This document shows positions 6,674 through 14,423 of a DNA stretch of 18,413 bases, piece after piece. The position numbers and the translations under genes were made by a program. The notes beneath the pieces were generated by a model. It made no database searches. It worked only from the letters and a program-made list of their open reading frames with translations, and had not been told where the DNA came from. Source of the stretch: DASXZH01 sp036502005 (GTDB lineage Bacteria > Armatimonadota > Fimbriimonadia > Fimbriimonadales > Fimbriimonadaceae); contig DASXZH010000053.1 in NCBI GenBank assembly GCA_036502005.1, positions 1 through 18,413 on the forward strand, read 5' to 3'. Every line of letters starts with the position of its first letter. Position 1 is the stretch's first letter.

Positions 6674-8413
6674 CTATAGAGGCGCGTTTATATCCCAAGC
6701 CGGCACTTCGGTTTCCAGCAAGCTGATAGAATCTACCGAGTATGTGAATGCCGCGCTCGAAACGCTGGGCGGGCGTACAACTCCAACAACGATGGAAGCG
6801 GTGTTACCAGAACTAATGAAACTAGATCTGAGAGTTATACTAATCGTCGGTGTACTGCTTGCGACAGTTAGCGATCCCTGAAGGACGTAGCTTCCATAGG
6901 TTTTATCGCTCTTGTTGTAATCGAGGGCATTGACGCTTAGCGCCGCTCCAGCGGGTGCTTTACTCGTCATGGTGAAAGTCGCCGAGACCAAGCCGCTAAA
7001 TGGCTCGATTGCGGCAAAAGATACAAACATGCCCGCCTCCTGGCCCAAAGAAGTTGGCACGGACGTGATACTGTAGGCGTTTCCGTCATTACTGGCCAGG
7101 GCGGCCAGGATCGTGCTTTCACTTACTTGCGTTGAACTGCCGTAACGATTGTAAATAGAAGCGGAGTTGGCTGAGAGCAATTTAGTCGTATAGGTAGGGA
7201 AAAGGCTGACCGCAGAGCCAACGCCGGTGCACAAATCGTAGCCCACTGCCGCATTCTCATTTGCCGACTGTCCATATATAATGTCTCTAAAATATGACCC
7301 GCCCAGATCGTGATAAATCCGCTCATTTTCTCGGACCGAATCGCGTGTGAAGTAACCGCGGAGGTTCGTAATAGCAGCGTAAACAGGGCACGATACGCTC
7401 GTGCCTCCAAGGACTTCCCAGTCTGGCGATGGGGCGAACGCGCTTGAACTATAGACAGCCACGCCAGTTGATGGATCCGCAATCGCAGCGACATCTGGAG
7501 TTCCGCGCTTGGAGCCGACGATTCCCTCAACTGCATCTTGAAAGGCAGGACGTGACTCATACGCGCTAATGCCGCCGCCAGTGCCATCCCAAGCGTATTC
7601 TTCAACCGTGGGTGAAACATGCAAGGTCGTGCCGCCCACAGCAACAACATAAGGAGACGCTGCAGGGTAGTCGACGTTTGATTCGTCCCCCGTCGTTGCA
7701 AAAACCACTACGCCAGTCGGAACCTTTTCATAAGTAATATCGCGGGCCATCTCCGTAGATATCTCCGCAAGGCCCCAACTTATTGAAATTTCCTTAACCC
7801 CAGGTAAGGCAGCGGCAATGCTCACCGCATAATCTAGGTCCGCATTTGAATCAGAGGCAGCTTCAACTAAGTAAATCTTCGCATTGGGCGCAATTGCATG
7901 CGTCCACTCCATGTCTAGTGCCGCCTCTCCACACCAGCCGTACAAAAGGCCGCTTGCGGGCTTGGTCCCCGTCGCATAGACGATCTGAAAACTCTTGTTA
8001 GTCGTCGCAGTAACCGCACTAGAACTCTCGATAGGAAGACTGAAATAGCTTGAAAAATAGTTGAAGTCCCCGAGAGCAGTTGGGAAATCGTAAGCTACTA
8101 CCACTGCGATCGCACCGCTCCCTCCTGTAGATGGCAAATTGTAACCAGTTCGAACGGTGGCTGGTGTGTAGCCGGAAACCAATGATGTGTCCGGCAAAAA
8201 ATCTGGATTGGCGAACGCGGTCCCTGGTGCAAGCACGGTGGTATTCGAGATCAGATAGTTGGTATGATTCGAGCCGTCGCCCTTACCTCGGGTCGATTCA
8301 GGTACGAGAATGCGGCTATCGCCGTGATAATAAGATTGTGCGGCCGCAATCGTAAAAGAAAGCATCAACGCGTACCCAACTGCGCACCCTTTTGTAAACC
8401 AGAAGTTGTTCAT
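6674..8413 (-). CDS. Secreted sedolisin (S53) family serine-carboxyl peptidase
   Basis: 579 residues with a signal peptide (about 1-25, cut after AAA). The S53 catalytic set is visible: Glu163 and Asp167 in CGEAALDMEW, oxyanion Asp243 in ATTGDESN, and nucleophile Ser339 in GGTSVSCP. The usual SWG (212-214), AVGGTTL (258-264) and GTPDVAAIADP (304-314) are also there, plus a likely calcium site (RDIIYG 376-381, GYDLCTGVG 391-399). Sedolisins are secreted endopeptidases, usually active at acid pH. The N-terminal prodomain of about 150-190 residues is absent: the catalytic core starts near residue 83. Residues 410-579 form a Ser/Thr-rich beta-type tail of unknown role. The start ATG lacks a close Shine-Dalgarno sequence. 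Confidence 0.88.
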   Translation of the reverse strand: MNNFWFTKGCAVGYALMLSFTIAAAQSYYHGDSRILVPESTRGKGDGSNHTNYLISNTTVLAPGTAFANPDFLPDTSLVSGYTPATVRTGYNLPSTGGSGAIAVVVAYDFPTALGDFNYFSSYFSLPIESSSAVTATTNKSFQIVYATGTKPASGLLYGWCGEAALDMEWTHAIAPNAKIYLVEAASDSNADLDYAVSIAAALPGVKEISISWGLAEISTEMARDITYEKVPTGVVVFATTGDESNVDYPAASPYVVAVGGTTLHVSPTVEEYAWDGTGGGISAYESRPAFQDAVEGIVGSKRGTPDVAAIADPSTGVAVYSSSAFAPSPDWEVLGGTSVSCPVYAAITNLRGYFTRDSVRENERIYHDLGGSYFRDIIYGQSANENAAVGYDLCTGVGSAVSLFPTYTTKLLSANSASIYNRYGSSTQVSESTILAALASNDGNAYSITSVPTSLGQEAGMFVSFAAIEPFSGLVSATFTMTSKAPAGAALSVNALDYNKSDKTYGSYVLQGSLTVASSTPTISITLRSSFISSGNTASIVVGVVRPPSVSSAAFTYSVDSISLLETEVPAWDINAPL

Positions 8414-8426
8414 AGCACTTATATCC

Positions 8427-8448
8427 CCATTGTCCCGCCAGACAATGG
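8427..8448 (-). promoter_or_regulatory. Perfect hairpin in the leader of the sedolisin gene
   Basis: CCATTGTC-CCGCCA-GACAATGG is an 8-bp perfect stem with a 6-nt loop, 13 nt before the sedolisin ATG. On the mRNA strand its 3' arm runs into GGGG, the only Shine-Dalgarno-like bases nearby, so folding could hide them. A TATAAA lies just upstream on the minus strand (8456-8451), but no matching -35 is seen. The rest of the spacer 8450-8610 shows nothing else that I can name. Confidence 0.4.
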
Positions 8449-8610
8449 AGTTTATAGCTTTTGGTGCATCATAGAAAGCCCAATTTCGGTTTTTTTATGA
8501 TTTTGTGCGCAATAACTTTTGTCGAAGTAAAGCCAGACAAATTACTAGCTAGAAACCACCTTGCAACTCGAAAAGCATGCCGGAATAACCGCACGAACTT
8601 TACGGCGGAG

Positions 8611-9372
8611 CTACATCTGGCCATAAAAGACCATGGTTTCGTAAACAAACTCAACTTTGCCATTAACGGCTGTCGCTTCAAATATCTGTTTCAAGCGATC
8701 CAACATCGCTTCATGTCCAAGTTCTCCCTCTTGAGGCGTGTATGAAGAAGACAGCAGGCGTCCCTCCAGTTCTTCGTAATTCATAGGCAATATGTAGGGC
8801 ATTGTCGCCGTTTGCATTTGAGAGTCCTTGAAAAACGGAGCAAGTTGCTGCGCTTCCAAATTGCGGTGGCACACTTCCGCGTATTCTGGCGAAAACTTGT
8901 GAAGCAGATCCTCGTACTGCTCCATGAAGGGCGAGCCGCCGCTGGCGCGATCGTTCCAAATCAAAGCCACCCAGCCGCCCGGTTTGAGAACACGCTTGAA
9001 CTCAGTCTTGGCCCCATCCTGATCGAACCAGTGAAAAGCTTGCCCGGCCGTTATCAGGTCAATGCTCGCGTTGGGCAGGGTTGTGTGTTCTGCCGATGCA
9101 TCCACGCTGTGAAAACGCGAGTCGGTAATGCCCTGCTTCGCCGCACCGCGCATTCCAGCGTTCGGTTCTATAGCATAAACAGTAGCTCCGGCCTTAATAA
9201 GTAGGGTTGTGAGAATGCCCGTGCCCGAACCTATATCCGCCACGTCAGCGCCCGGCTTCAATCCGCAATCGGTTCTTAAAACTTCTATCGCCGCTGCCGG
9301 ATACGAAGGGCGGTATTTAACATAATTGGCAACCCTGCAGGAAAATCGCTCTTTGGGGTCGCGATCGTTCAT
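8611..9372 (-). CDS. Class I SAM-dependent methyltransferase
   Basis: 253 residues from ATG 9372. The Rossmann motif I is VADIGSGTGILT, followed by the acidic end of strand 2 (AIEPNAGM), motif II around DLITAGQAFHWFD, and KRVLKPGGWVALIWND (post-II). This is the Methyltransf_11/UbiE-like architecture with an added C-terminal helical part that may cap the active site. The substrate cannot be told from sequence; small-molecule methylation is typical for such proteins. Its ATG overlaps the stop of the upstream zinc-ribbon gene by 4 nt (ATGA), which fixes the start and implies coupled translation. A GTG 10 codons upstream is less likely. Confidence 0.88.
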   Translation of the reverse strand: MNDRDPKERFSCRVANYVKYRPSYPAAAIEVLRTDCGLKPGADVADIGSGTGILTTLLIKAGATVYAIEPNAGMRGAAKQGITDSRFHSVDASAEHTTLPNASIDLITAGQAFHWFDQDGAKTEFKRVLKPGGWVALIWNDRASGGSPFMEQYEDLLHKFSPEYAEVCHRNLEAQQLAPFFKDSQMQTATMPYILPMNYEELEGRLLSSSYTPQEGELGHEAMLDRLKQIFEATAVNGKVEFVYETMVFYGQM

Positions 9373-9608
9373 ATGCCTTTGTTTTTGCAGATCTCGCACC
9401 AAAGTGTGCGCTTACCTTTCACCCAAACATTGCAACCCGAGCAACGGGTGTAGCGCTTATCCCACTCTTCTTGCAAGGCGGGTGTCCAAGGAAAACCGCA
9501 ACCCGAAGCGAAGCGGCCCGGTTCATCCGTGCGGCCAAGCGCAATGTCCGCCACCAGCGTTATCTGCTCCGGCTCGGGTGAGCCAAAGATTTTCTTCAGA
9601 AGACTCAT
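9369..9608 (-). CDS. Small zinc-ribbon protein, function unknown
   Basis: 79 residues from ATG 9608, which has a strong GGAGGTGG just upstream. The C-terminal part has two CxxC pairs, CSGC (56-59) and CEIC (71-74), spaced like a zinc ribbon, with basic residues between them (VKGKRTLW). The N-terminus MSLLKKIFGSPEPEQI is a short amphipathic stretch. I do not recognise the family. The ATGA overlap with the methyltransferase gene suggests a two-gene operon; zinc binding and any nucleic-acid or protein contact are inferences. The longer reading from 9695 lacks support. Confidence 0.65.
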   Translation of the reverse strand: MSLLKKIFGSPEPEQITLVADIALGRTDEPGRFASGCGFPWTPALQEEWDKRYTRCSGCNVWVKGKRTLWCEICKNKGI

Positions 9609-9802
9609 TCCACCTCCATTTTGCGTGATTTTTCGTGGGATGTCGAATGTTTTGTGTTTTATGTATTGCGCCTTGCTCGATGTGCAACTTCGCACTTCAA
9701 AATCGATCTAATTTGAGTCCCTACTACCGGGCAAACAGTACAGACAATCGTCGATCGTTTTATGGCCCGGCACACAAAACATAACACACAAGACATTTCC
9801 CC

Positions 9803-11995
9803 TTAGAACGTAATCGTAACCGTCGGATTCGGCTCCGCATCGACCGCCGCAACGATTGAACCCACCTGCCCGAGGCCGTTGCCCGGGAAATAGCCACCAC
9901 TTTCTACACTTAACTCGGGATTCATGTAACCGATTCCACCGATGTTGAAGAAGGATTGCGAACCATCCGCAGGAATCTGATAGGAAACGAAATCCATATC
10001 TGTATCCAGTTTGGTGTCCACTGGTGGCGCGCCACGAGCATATTGGTAGTCGTAAAGTGTTGCCCCGTTGATCTGGTACGACTTAGCGCCCGCCACCGGA
10101 GAGAAACAGTTGAATTCATAAATAAACTGGCGACCCGAGCCATCCGGGTTTTCCTTAAGAACGATTGTTCGAGAGCTTGCAACGGTGAGGTCGGTGGTGA
10201 GCTTCACTACCGTTTGGGCCTTCCCGAACTCAGTTCTCACACCATTAATCGTCTCGTAGCCCGTCACCGTAACTGTAATGGGGTTCGCGTCCGACCCAGT
10301 CGTGACCAGATCCACTGATGTGCTGGAAGTTGTAATGCTGTTCCCCACAACTCCGTCGGCAGAGGATAGTGTCGCAAACTGGCTAGTCTGAGTCCAGTCG
10401 TAATTGATTGTTCCCGTGAGACCAGTTGGGGGCTTAACCGAGAAGCTAACCCGGCCACCAGGAGCGACATTGGGAGCCAGCGGCGAGAGAATCAGCGTCT
10501 GCTTTACAACCGTCGCCGTGAACAAATCTCCTCGATCGCCAACCGAGGTGTCTATCGCCACCGCTCCCAAGTCAACCGCCAAGCCAATCGCCCCCACCAC
10601 CAAGAAGGTCGCCACAGCAACTTCAATCGCGGCCAGAACAGCAGCGCTTAAGGCGCCGGCCTCCAAGGTAGCTGCAGCTTCCGCCGAGGCCGTCCTTAGC
10701 AAAACGCCGATATCTTTTAGTAAGGCTTGAGAAATATCGCCTGCAACGAACTCCTTCAAACTGACGTTGGCGAGATCGCTAAGAAGAACATTAGGCCCTG
10801 CCGCTTGCGCGAGAAGGGTGGCAACGCTTGGAATCGCAGTTAGGTTCGCCACTGCGACCCCAAGTTCCGCGTGCAGCCACGTCAAGCCACCGAAGCCGAT
10901 CGCCGAAAATATAATGTTCGCGATGTATCCAACAAATGTGTCCTGGCAAAGATTTAGGAGGGATTGATTCCACTTAGGAACTTCTTTCGCCCACAAGGAA
11001 TCGGCAAAAAAGGCGGGAGTCGGCGCACCGTAGATTGGGGCCAGAAAAACCATTTGATACAAAGACTTGCTGTCCGAACCTTGCAGAGTCAGCGGAACGA
11101 CTGCCGAAGCTGTTGGAGACCAGCCACTGCCAAGCTTCAATAAGGAAGATGTCGAAGCGATCTCCAACACGGCACCGACCTGGGTCGGCGGTGTCACGCT
11201 GGTGGTAACGCCCGTCGAACTCACGTGGCCCGTCAAATACGTGTAAACATAGCCCCCGCGCCGCTTAACGTTTTGAACGTTAAAACCATTTCCCGTCCCA
11301 GAGGTTTGTTGAACAAACGTGACTCCGTTCACTTCTCCCGAAGGCTGAATCAGCAATAAAGTTGGAATGGCCGCTTGCGGCTGAACTCTGGCTGCGGCAT
11401 TCGCAACCGAAGGCGCTATCGCCTTGGCAGCCGACGATAGCGCGGCCACAACTTGCGGATCGGAAGGAGGCGCGTTGGCGGCGATTCGTTCCGTCACCAC
11501 CGTTATAAAAGTGGTAGTGGCAGCATTTGCTTTGATAGCTTCGAGGAGTGCCTTCTGGCCATTTCGCGCCATCGTCGAGCCTCCAAGTGCGAAAAACAAA
11601 TAGGTTATAGCGGTGCTCTTGGCGTTGAGCATAAAAGTGCCGGAAATGGTGGGGTCATACATCCCCATGAACAGCACCACTTTCGTTTTCGGGTTCAACA
11701 CCGTAACCAACGAAGGAGCGTCGGTGGGGGCGGAAACACTAAATGTCCCGTTCGTGATCGCGGTCGTCGAAAGGCCGGCCGCCACGATCAAGCTCGACTG
11801 ACTCACTCCAGGTTGAGTGGCCACCTGGCCTGTAAATGACTTCGAGCCGGTCGGGTTATTGCCAGACCCGGTCCCGGTGCCAGAACCGCCGCAGCCGATA
11901 AGGCCCAGCGTCCCTGCCGAGAGAACCATACTGCCGGCCGCTTTCATAAGCTGTCGACGAGAAAGAAGGTGGCTAATCGGGTCAAGGTTTGACAT
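9803..11995 (-). CDS. Large Tat-type lipoprotein, function unknown
   Basis: 730 residues from ATG 11995. The N-terminus carries a twin-arginine signal (SRRQLMKAAG) followed by a hydrophobic stretch and a lipobox LIGC, so export folded through Tat and lipid anchoring at Cys35 are likely. A Gly/Ser/Thr linker follows. Residues about 50-330 are Ala/Thr/Val-rich beta-type sequence. Residues about 350-485 hold two hydrophobic or amphipathic helical segments, including an Ala/Val/Leu-rich run at 438-483. A PKD/Ig-like domain (about 500-595, INYDWTQ) and a further beta domain end the protein. No enzyme motif is visible. An upstream-extended start at 12046 would place 17 residues before the signal peptide and is rejected. 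Confidence 0.7.
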   Translation of the reverse strand: MSNLDPISHLLSRRQLMKAAGSMVLSAGTLGLIGCGGSGTGTGSGNNPTGSKSFTGQVATQPGVSQSSLIVAAGLSTTAITNGTFSVSAPTDAPSLVTVLNPKTKVVLFMGMYDPTISGTFMLNAKSTAITYLFFALGGSTMARNGQKALLEAIKANAATTTFITVVTERIAANAPPSDPQVVAALSSAAKAIAPSVANAAARVQPQAAIPTLLLIQPSGEVNGVTFVQQTSGTGNGFNVQNVKRRGGYVYTYLTGHVSSTGVTTSVTPPTQVGAVLEIASTSSLLKLGSGWSPTASAVVPLTLQGSDSKSLYQMVFLAPIYGAPTPAFFADSLWAKEVPKWNQSLLNLCQDTFVGYIANIIFSAIGFGGLTWLHAELGVAVANLTAIPSVATLLAQAAGPNVLLSDLANVSLKEFVAGDISQALLKDIGVLLRTASAEAAATLEAGALSAAVLAAIEVAVATFLVVGAIGLAVDLGAVAIDTSVGDRGDLFTATVVKQTLILSPLAPNVAPGGRVSFSVKPPTGLTGTINYDWTQTSQFATLSSADGVVGNSITTSSTSVDLVTTGSDANPITVTVTGYETINGVRTEFGKAQTVVKLTTDLTVASSRTIVLKENPDGSGRQFIYEFNCFSPVAGAKSYQINGATLYDYQYARGAPPVDTKLDTDMDFVSYQIPADGSQSFFNIGGIGYMNPELSVESGGYFPGNGLGQVGSIVAAVDAEPNPTVTITF

Positions 11996-12166
11996 GGCTC
12001 TCAATAATACATGCGGACTCGGCCAATATCCTAGAGATGCTGCCAATTTGCTGAAATTAGTCGAAAGCGCCTCCTATCGAAAGGGGGGTGCTTGCCTCAC
12101 AAGGCACAAGACACGGCTTTGAGCGAAACACAAAGCATCTTATTTGGCCACCCGTCTGTATTTCTG

Positions 12167-12222
12167 GCCCAAGGCCGAATGCCCAAGACCGAATGCCCAG
12201 GGCCGAATGCCGAAAACCAAAT
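12167..12222. repeat. Four tandem 14-bp units (two heptamers each)
   Basis: The units are GCCCAAGGCCGAAT, GCCCAAGACCGAAT, GCCCAGGGCCGAAT and the divergent GCCGAAAACCAAAT. Each 14-mer is two 7-bp steps carrying a CCGAAT core. The array lies about 100 bp upstream of rpsN. Confidence 0.8.
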
Positions 12223-12275
12223 GATTTCCCCATCGGGTATCCTACATTGTTCGAAAAACATAGCCACGGACTGAG

Positions 12276-12291
12276 TACGCCCAAGGGCGTA
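12276..12291 (+). promoter_or_regulatory. Hairpin in the rpsN leader
   Basis: TACGCC-CAAG-GGCGTA is a perfect 6-bp stem with a tetraloop, 28 nt before the rpsN ATG. No T-run follows. In E. coli the spc operon is controlled by S8 binding to an mRNA hairpin in the rplE region; that gene is missing here, so this leader would be a possible substitute site. That idea is speculative. Confidence 0.35.
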
Positions 12292-12319
12292 GACCGGTTC
12301 GGGAACGGCGGGAGTTTGA

Positions 12320-12505
12320 ATGGCAAAGAAAGCATTAATTATTAAACAGAAGCGCAAGCCGAAGTTCAGCACGAGAGGTTATAACCGCTGCAGCATCTGT
12401 GGCCGACCTCGAGCATATTTCCGGTTCCTCGGAATCTGTCGTATCTGCCTGAGAGAAAAAGCACACCGCGGTGAGCTTCCAGGCATCGTCAAAGCCAGTT
12501 GGTAG
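12320..12505 (+). CDS. rpsN: 30S ribosomal protein S14, zinc type
   Basis: 61 residues, the size of the short zinc-binding (C+) S14 form. Cys24-x2-Cys27 and Cys40-x2-Cys43 (CSICGRP and CRICLRE) form the zinc ribbon, and the C-terminal KAHRGELPGIVKASW is characteristic. It helps assemble the 30S head. GGGAG lies 6 nt before the ATG. It is the first gene of this ribosomal cluster, whereas rplN, rplX and rplE normally precede it; a minus-strand gene occupies that place here. Confidence 0.97.
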   Translation: MAKKALIIKQKRKPKFSTRGYNRCSICGRPRAYFRFLGICRICLREKAHRGELPGIVKASW

Positions 12506-12521
12506 ACCGGAGGACCCTTTT

Positions 12522-12917
12522 ATGCATAGCGATCCAATCGCGGACCTGTTGACGCGCATCCGAAACGGAGCACAAGCACGTTTAGTAACAATCGACATTC
12601 CGCACAGCAAAATCAAAATTGAAATCTTGAAGATTCTGCAGGCCGAAGGCTACATCAAGTCCTTCGAAGTCACAACAGAGTCGAAATTCCCCGCAATTCG
12701 TATCGAACTCCGATACGACACCAAGCGAAAGCCGGTCTTCACCAAGATCAAGCGAGTAAGCAAACCGGGACTACGAATTTATAAGGCGACGGACGAGATC
12801 CGGCCCATCCGTTCAGGATTGGCCACCCAGATCATTTCGACCAGCCAAGGCGTTATGACGGACCGAGATGCCAGACGTAAACACGTCGGCGGCGAAGTCC
12901 TTTGTGAGGTTTGGTAA
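12522..12917 (+). CDS. rpsH: 30S ribosomal protein S8
   Basis: 131 residues from ATG 12522, with GGAGG 8 nt upstream. The canonical start MHSDPIADLLTRIRNG and the C-terminal SQGVMTDRDARRKHVGGEVLCEVW are both present (the latter binds the central 16S helix region). The family length is about 130. An upstream extension from 12471 would overlap rpsN and is rejected. The stop touches the ATG of rplF with no gap. S8 is the known feedback regulator of spc operons in E. coli. Confidence 0.97.
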   Translation: MHSDPIADLLTRIRNGAQARLVTIDIPHSKIKIEILKILQAEGYIKSFEVTTESKFPAIRIELRYDTKRKPVFTKIKRVSKPGLRIYKATDEIRPIRSGLATQIISTSQGVMTDRDARRKHVGGEVLCEVW

Positions 12918-13481
12918 ATGTCACGAATAGGAAGACTTCCCATCACCCTGCCAAACGGCGTTACCGTTTCCGTTGCCGATGGCAACGCGATCACGGTTAA
13001 AGGCCCTAAAGGAGAAATCAAGCTGAACGTAGCCAAAGAGCTTACGGTCGAGCAAGATGCAGGCACCCTAACCGTTACCCGGCCCGATAACGATCGGTTC
13101 GCCCGAAGCCAGCACGGCCTAGCTCGAACGCTGATCGATAACGCTGTTCAAGGCGTTACCAAGGGCCACACTAAGGGCCTCGAAATCATCGGCGTCGGCT
13201 ATCGTGCTCAGTTGCAAGGCAGAAACCTGCTTCTGAACATGGGCTACTCTCACCCGGTCACCATCGAAGCAGCTCCTGGAATCACCTTTGAGATTCCGGC
13301 TGAAGAAAAAGGCCGTTCCCAGAAGATTAACGTTCAGGGAATCGACAAGGTCCTCGTTGGACAGATGGCTGCCGACATCCGCAAGGTGCGAAAACCAGAG
13401 CCTTACAAGGGCAAAGGTATTCGCTACATCGGCGAAGTCGTCAAGTTAAAAGCCGGTAAGCGAGCGGCTGCTAAGAAGTAA
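12918..13481 (+). CDS. rplF: 50S ribosomal protein L6
   Basis: 187 residues. MSRIGRLPITLPNGVTV, the mid-protein GVTKGHTKGLEIIGVGYRAQ and the C-terminal signature with RKPEPYKGKGIRY are all typical of L6, which sits near the factor-binding site of the large subunit. The duplicated domain layout (about 1-82 and 83-175) is intact. A short basic tail (KAGKRAAAKK) ends the protein. It starts directly at the rpsH stop. Confidence 0.97.
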   Translation: MSRIGRLPITLPNGVTVSVADGNAITVKGPKGEIKLNVAKELTVEQDAGTLTVTRPDNDRFARSQHGLARTLIDNAVQGVTKGHTKGLEIIGVGYRAQLQGRNLLLNMGYSHPVTIEAAPGITFEIPAEEKGRSQKINVQGIDKVLVGQMAADIRKVRKPEPYKGKGIRYIGEVVKLKAGKRAAAKK

Positions 13482-13495
13482 GGAGCTTTATCTAA

Positions 13496-13849
13496 ATGGC
13501 GAACTTAAAGAAATCAGAACAAAGAATCGCGCGGCACGTAAGACTGCGTAAGAAGCTCGAAGGCTCCTCCGAGCGGCCTCGGCTTGCCGTGTTTCGAAGT
13601 CTGAAGCATATTTCTGCTCAACTCATCGATGACGCGCAAGGCGTAACCCTGGTTAGCGCTAGCACCCTGGAAAAATCCTTGGGCGCCAAGGGCAACAAGG
13701 ATGGCGCCAAAGCCGTTGGTGCTGCAATTGCAGAGCGAGCTAAGGGCAAGGGAATCTCCAAGGTCGTTTTCGACCGAGGCGGGTTCCAATACCATGGCCG
13801 TGTGGCCAGCCTAGCGGAATCAGCCCGCGAAGCAGGGTTGGAGTTTTAA
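13496..13849 (+). CDS. rplR: 50S ribosomal protein L18
   Basis: 117 residues with a basic N-terminus (RIARHVRLRKKLEGSSERPRL), the 5S-binding core (VFRSLKHISAQLIDDAQG) and the conserved C-terminus (VVFDRGGFQYHGRVASLAESAREAGLEF). L18 binds 5S rRNA together with L5. AAGGAG lies about 10 nt before the ATG, overlapping the rplF stop. One nucleotide separates its stop from rpsE. Confidence 0.97.
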   Translation: MANLKKSEQRIARHVRLRKKLEGSSERPRLAVFRSLKHISAQLIDDAQGVTLVSASTLEKSLGAKGNKDGAKAVGAAIAERAKGKGISKVVFDRGGFQYHGRVASLAESAREAGLEF

Positions 13850-13850
13850 G

Positions 13851-14423
13851 ATGAGAATGATGAACCGATTGAGTGGCAAGCGCGACAGCCGTGCCACAGA
13901 TGGTCCGCAACTCGATGTCCGTGTTGTCCGTACCAATAAAGTCTTTAAAACCCACAAGGGTGGAAAAACGGCTTCTTGGTCGATCCTCGTGGTCGTGGGC
14001 GATAACAAAGGCAGCGTTGGTGTAGGACTTGGCAAAGCCCGAGGCATTCCGGATGCGATCCGAAAGGCCGAGGAAGCAGCCAGAAAAGCGATGTTTAAGA
14101 TCCCGATGATCGGCGAAACGATTCCTCACGAAGTGAGAGCGGTCGCCGGTTCCTCGCATGTGGTCCTTCGCCCCGCTAGCCCCGGAACGGGCGTTAAAGC
14201 GGGCGGCGCAGTTCGAGCTTGTCTTGAAGCTGCGGGCATCCACAACGTGCTTGCCAAGAGCCTTGGCAGCCGTAATGCGATCAACATGGCCTACGCAACT
14301 ATCGAAGCCTTTAAGGGACTCAACACTCCCGAAGATCTTGCCAATACGCGAGGCATCGACGTGAACGAGCTCGTACCGTGGCTTGCCAAAGCCCGAAAGG
14401 AGGAAGCGGATGCTGCGAATTAA
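13851..14423 (+). CDS. rpsE: 30S ribosomal protein S5
   Basis: 190 residues. The N-terminal double-stranded RNA-binding-like domain reads FKTHKGGKTASWSILVVVGD, then GSVGVGLGKARGIPDAIRKA. The C-terminal domain has RPASPGTGVKAGGAVRACLEAAGIHNVLAKSLGS. S5 supports decoding accuracy and 30S head-body contact. The protein has a somewhat longer N-terminus (about 20 residues before the core) and a charged tail. The 3' end overlaps rpmD by 14 nt and contains the strong AAAGGAGG used by rpmD. Confidence 0.97.
   Translation: MRMMNRLSGKRDSRATDGPQLDVRVVRTNKVFKTHKGGKTASWSILVVVGDNKGSVGVGLGKARGIPDAIRKAEEAARKAMFKIPMIGETIPHEVRAVAGSSHVVLRPASPGTGVKAGGAVRACLEAAGIHNVLAKSLGSRNAINMAYATIEAFKGLNTPEDLANTRGIDVNELVPWLAKARKEEADAAN

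Larger units (their letters stand above)
11996..12319. other. Divergent intergenic region upstream of rpsN
   Basis: This 324-bp spacer separates the lipoprotein gene (minus) from the ribosomal operon (plus). It holds the 14-bp tandem array (12167-12222) and the rpsN leader hairpin. Both transcription units probably start here, but I found no clean -35/-10 pair; TATCCT at 12238-12243 is only a weak candidate. No coding region is supported. Confidence 0.6.

Noticed and set aside
8469..8681. 70-aa minus-strand frame in the spacer after the methyltransferase
   Set aside because: It overlaps the methyltransferase 3' end in another frame and has no ribosome binding site or recognisable motif.
9727..9770. 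CCGGGC/GCCCGG inverted repeat between the lipoprotein and zinc-ribbon genes
   Set aside because: The stem is only 6 bp with a 32-nt loop and no T-run; chance pairing is as likely as a terminator or operator.
12238..12248. Promoter for rpsN (TATCCT or TACATT)
   Set aside because: No -35-like hexamer at a proper distance from either box.
14158..14364. Overlapping frame within rpsE
   Set aside because: It is a shadow of the S5 gene in another frame with no independent support.
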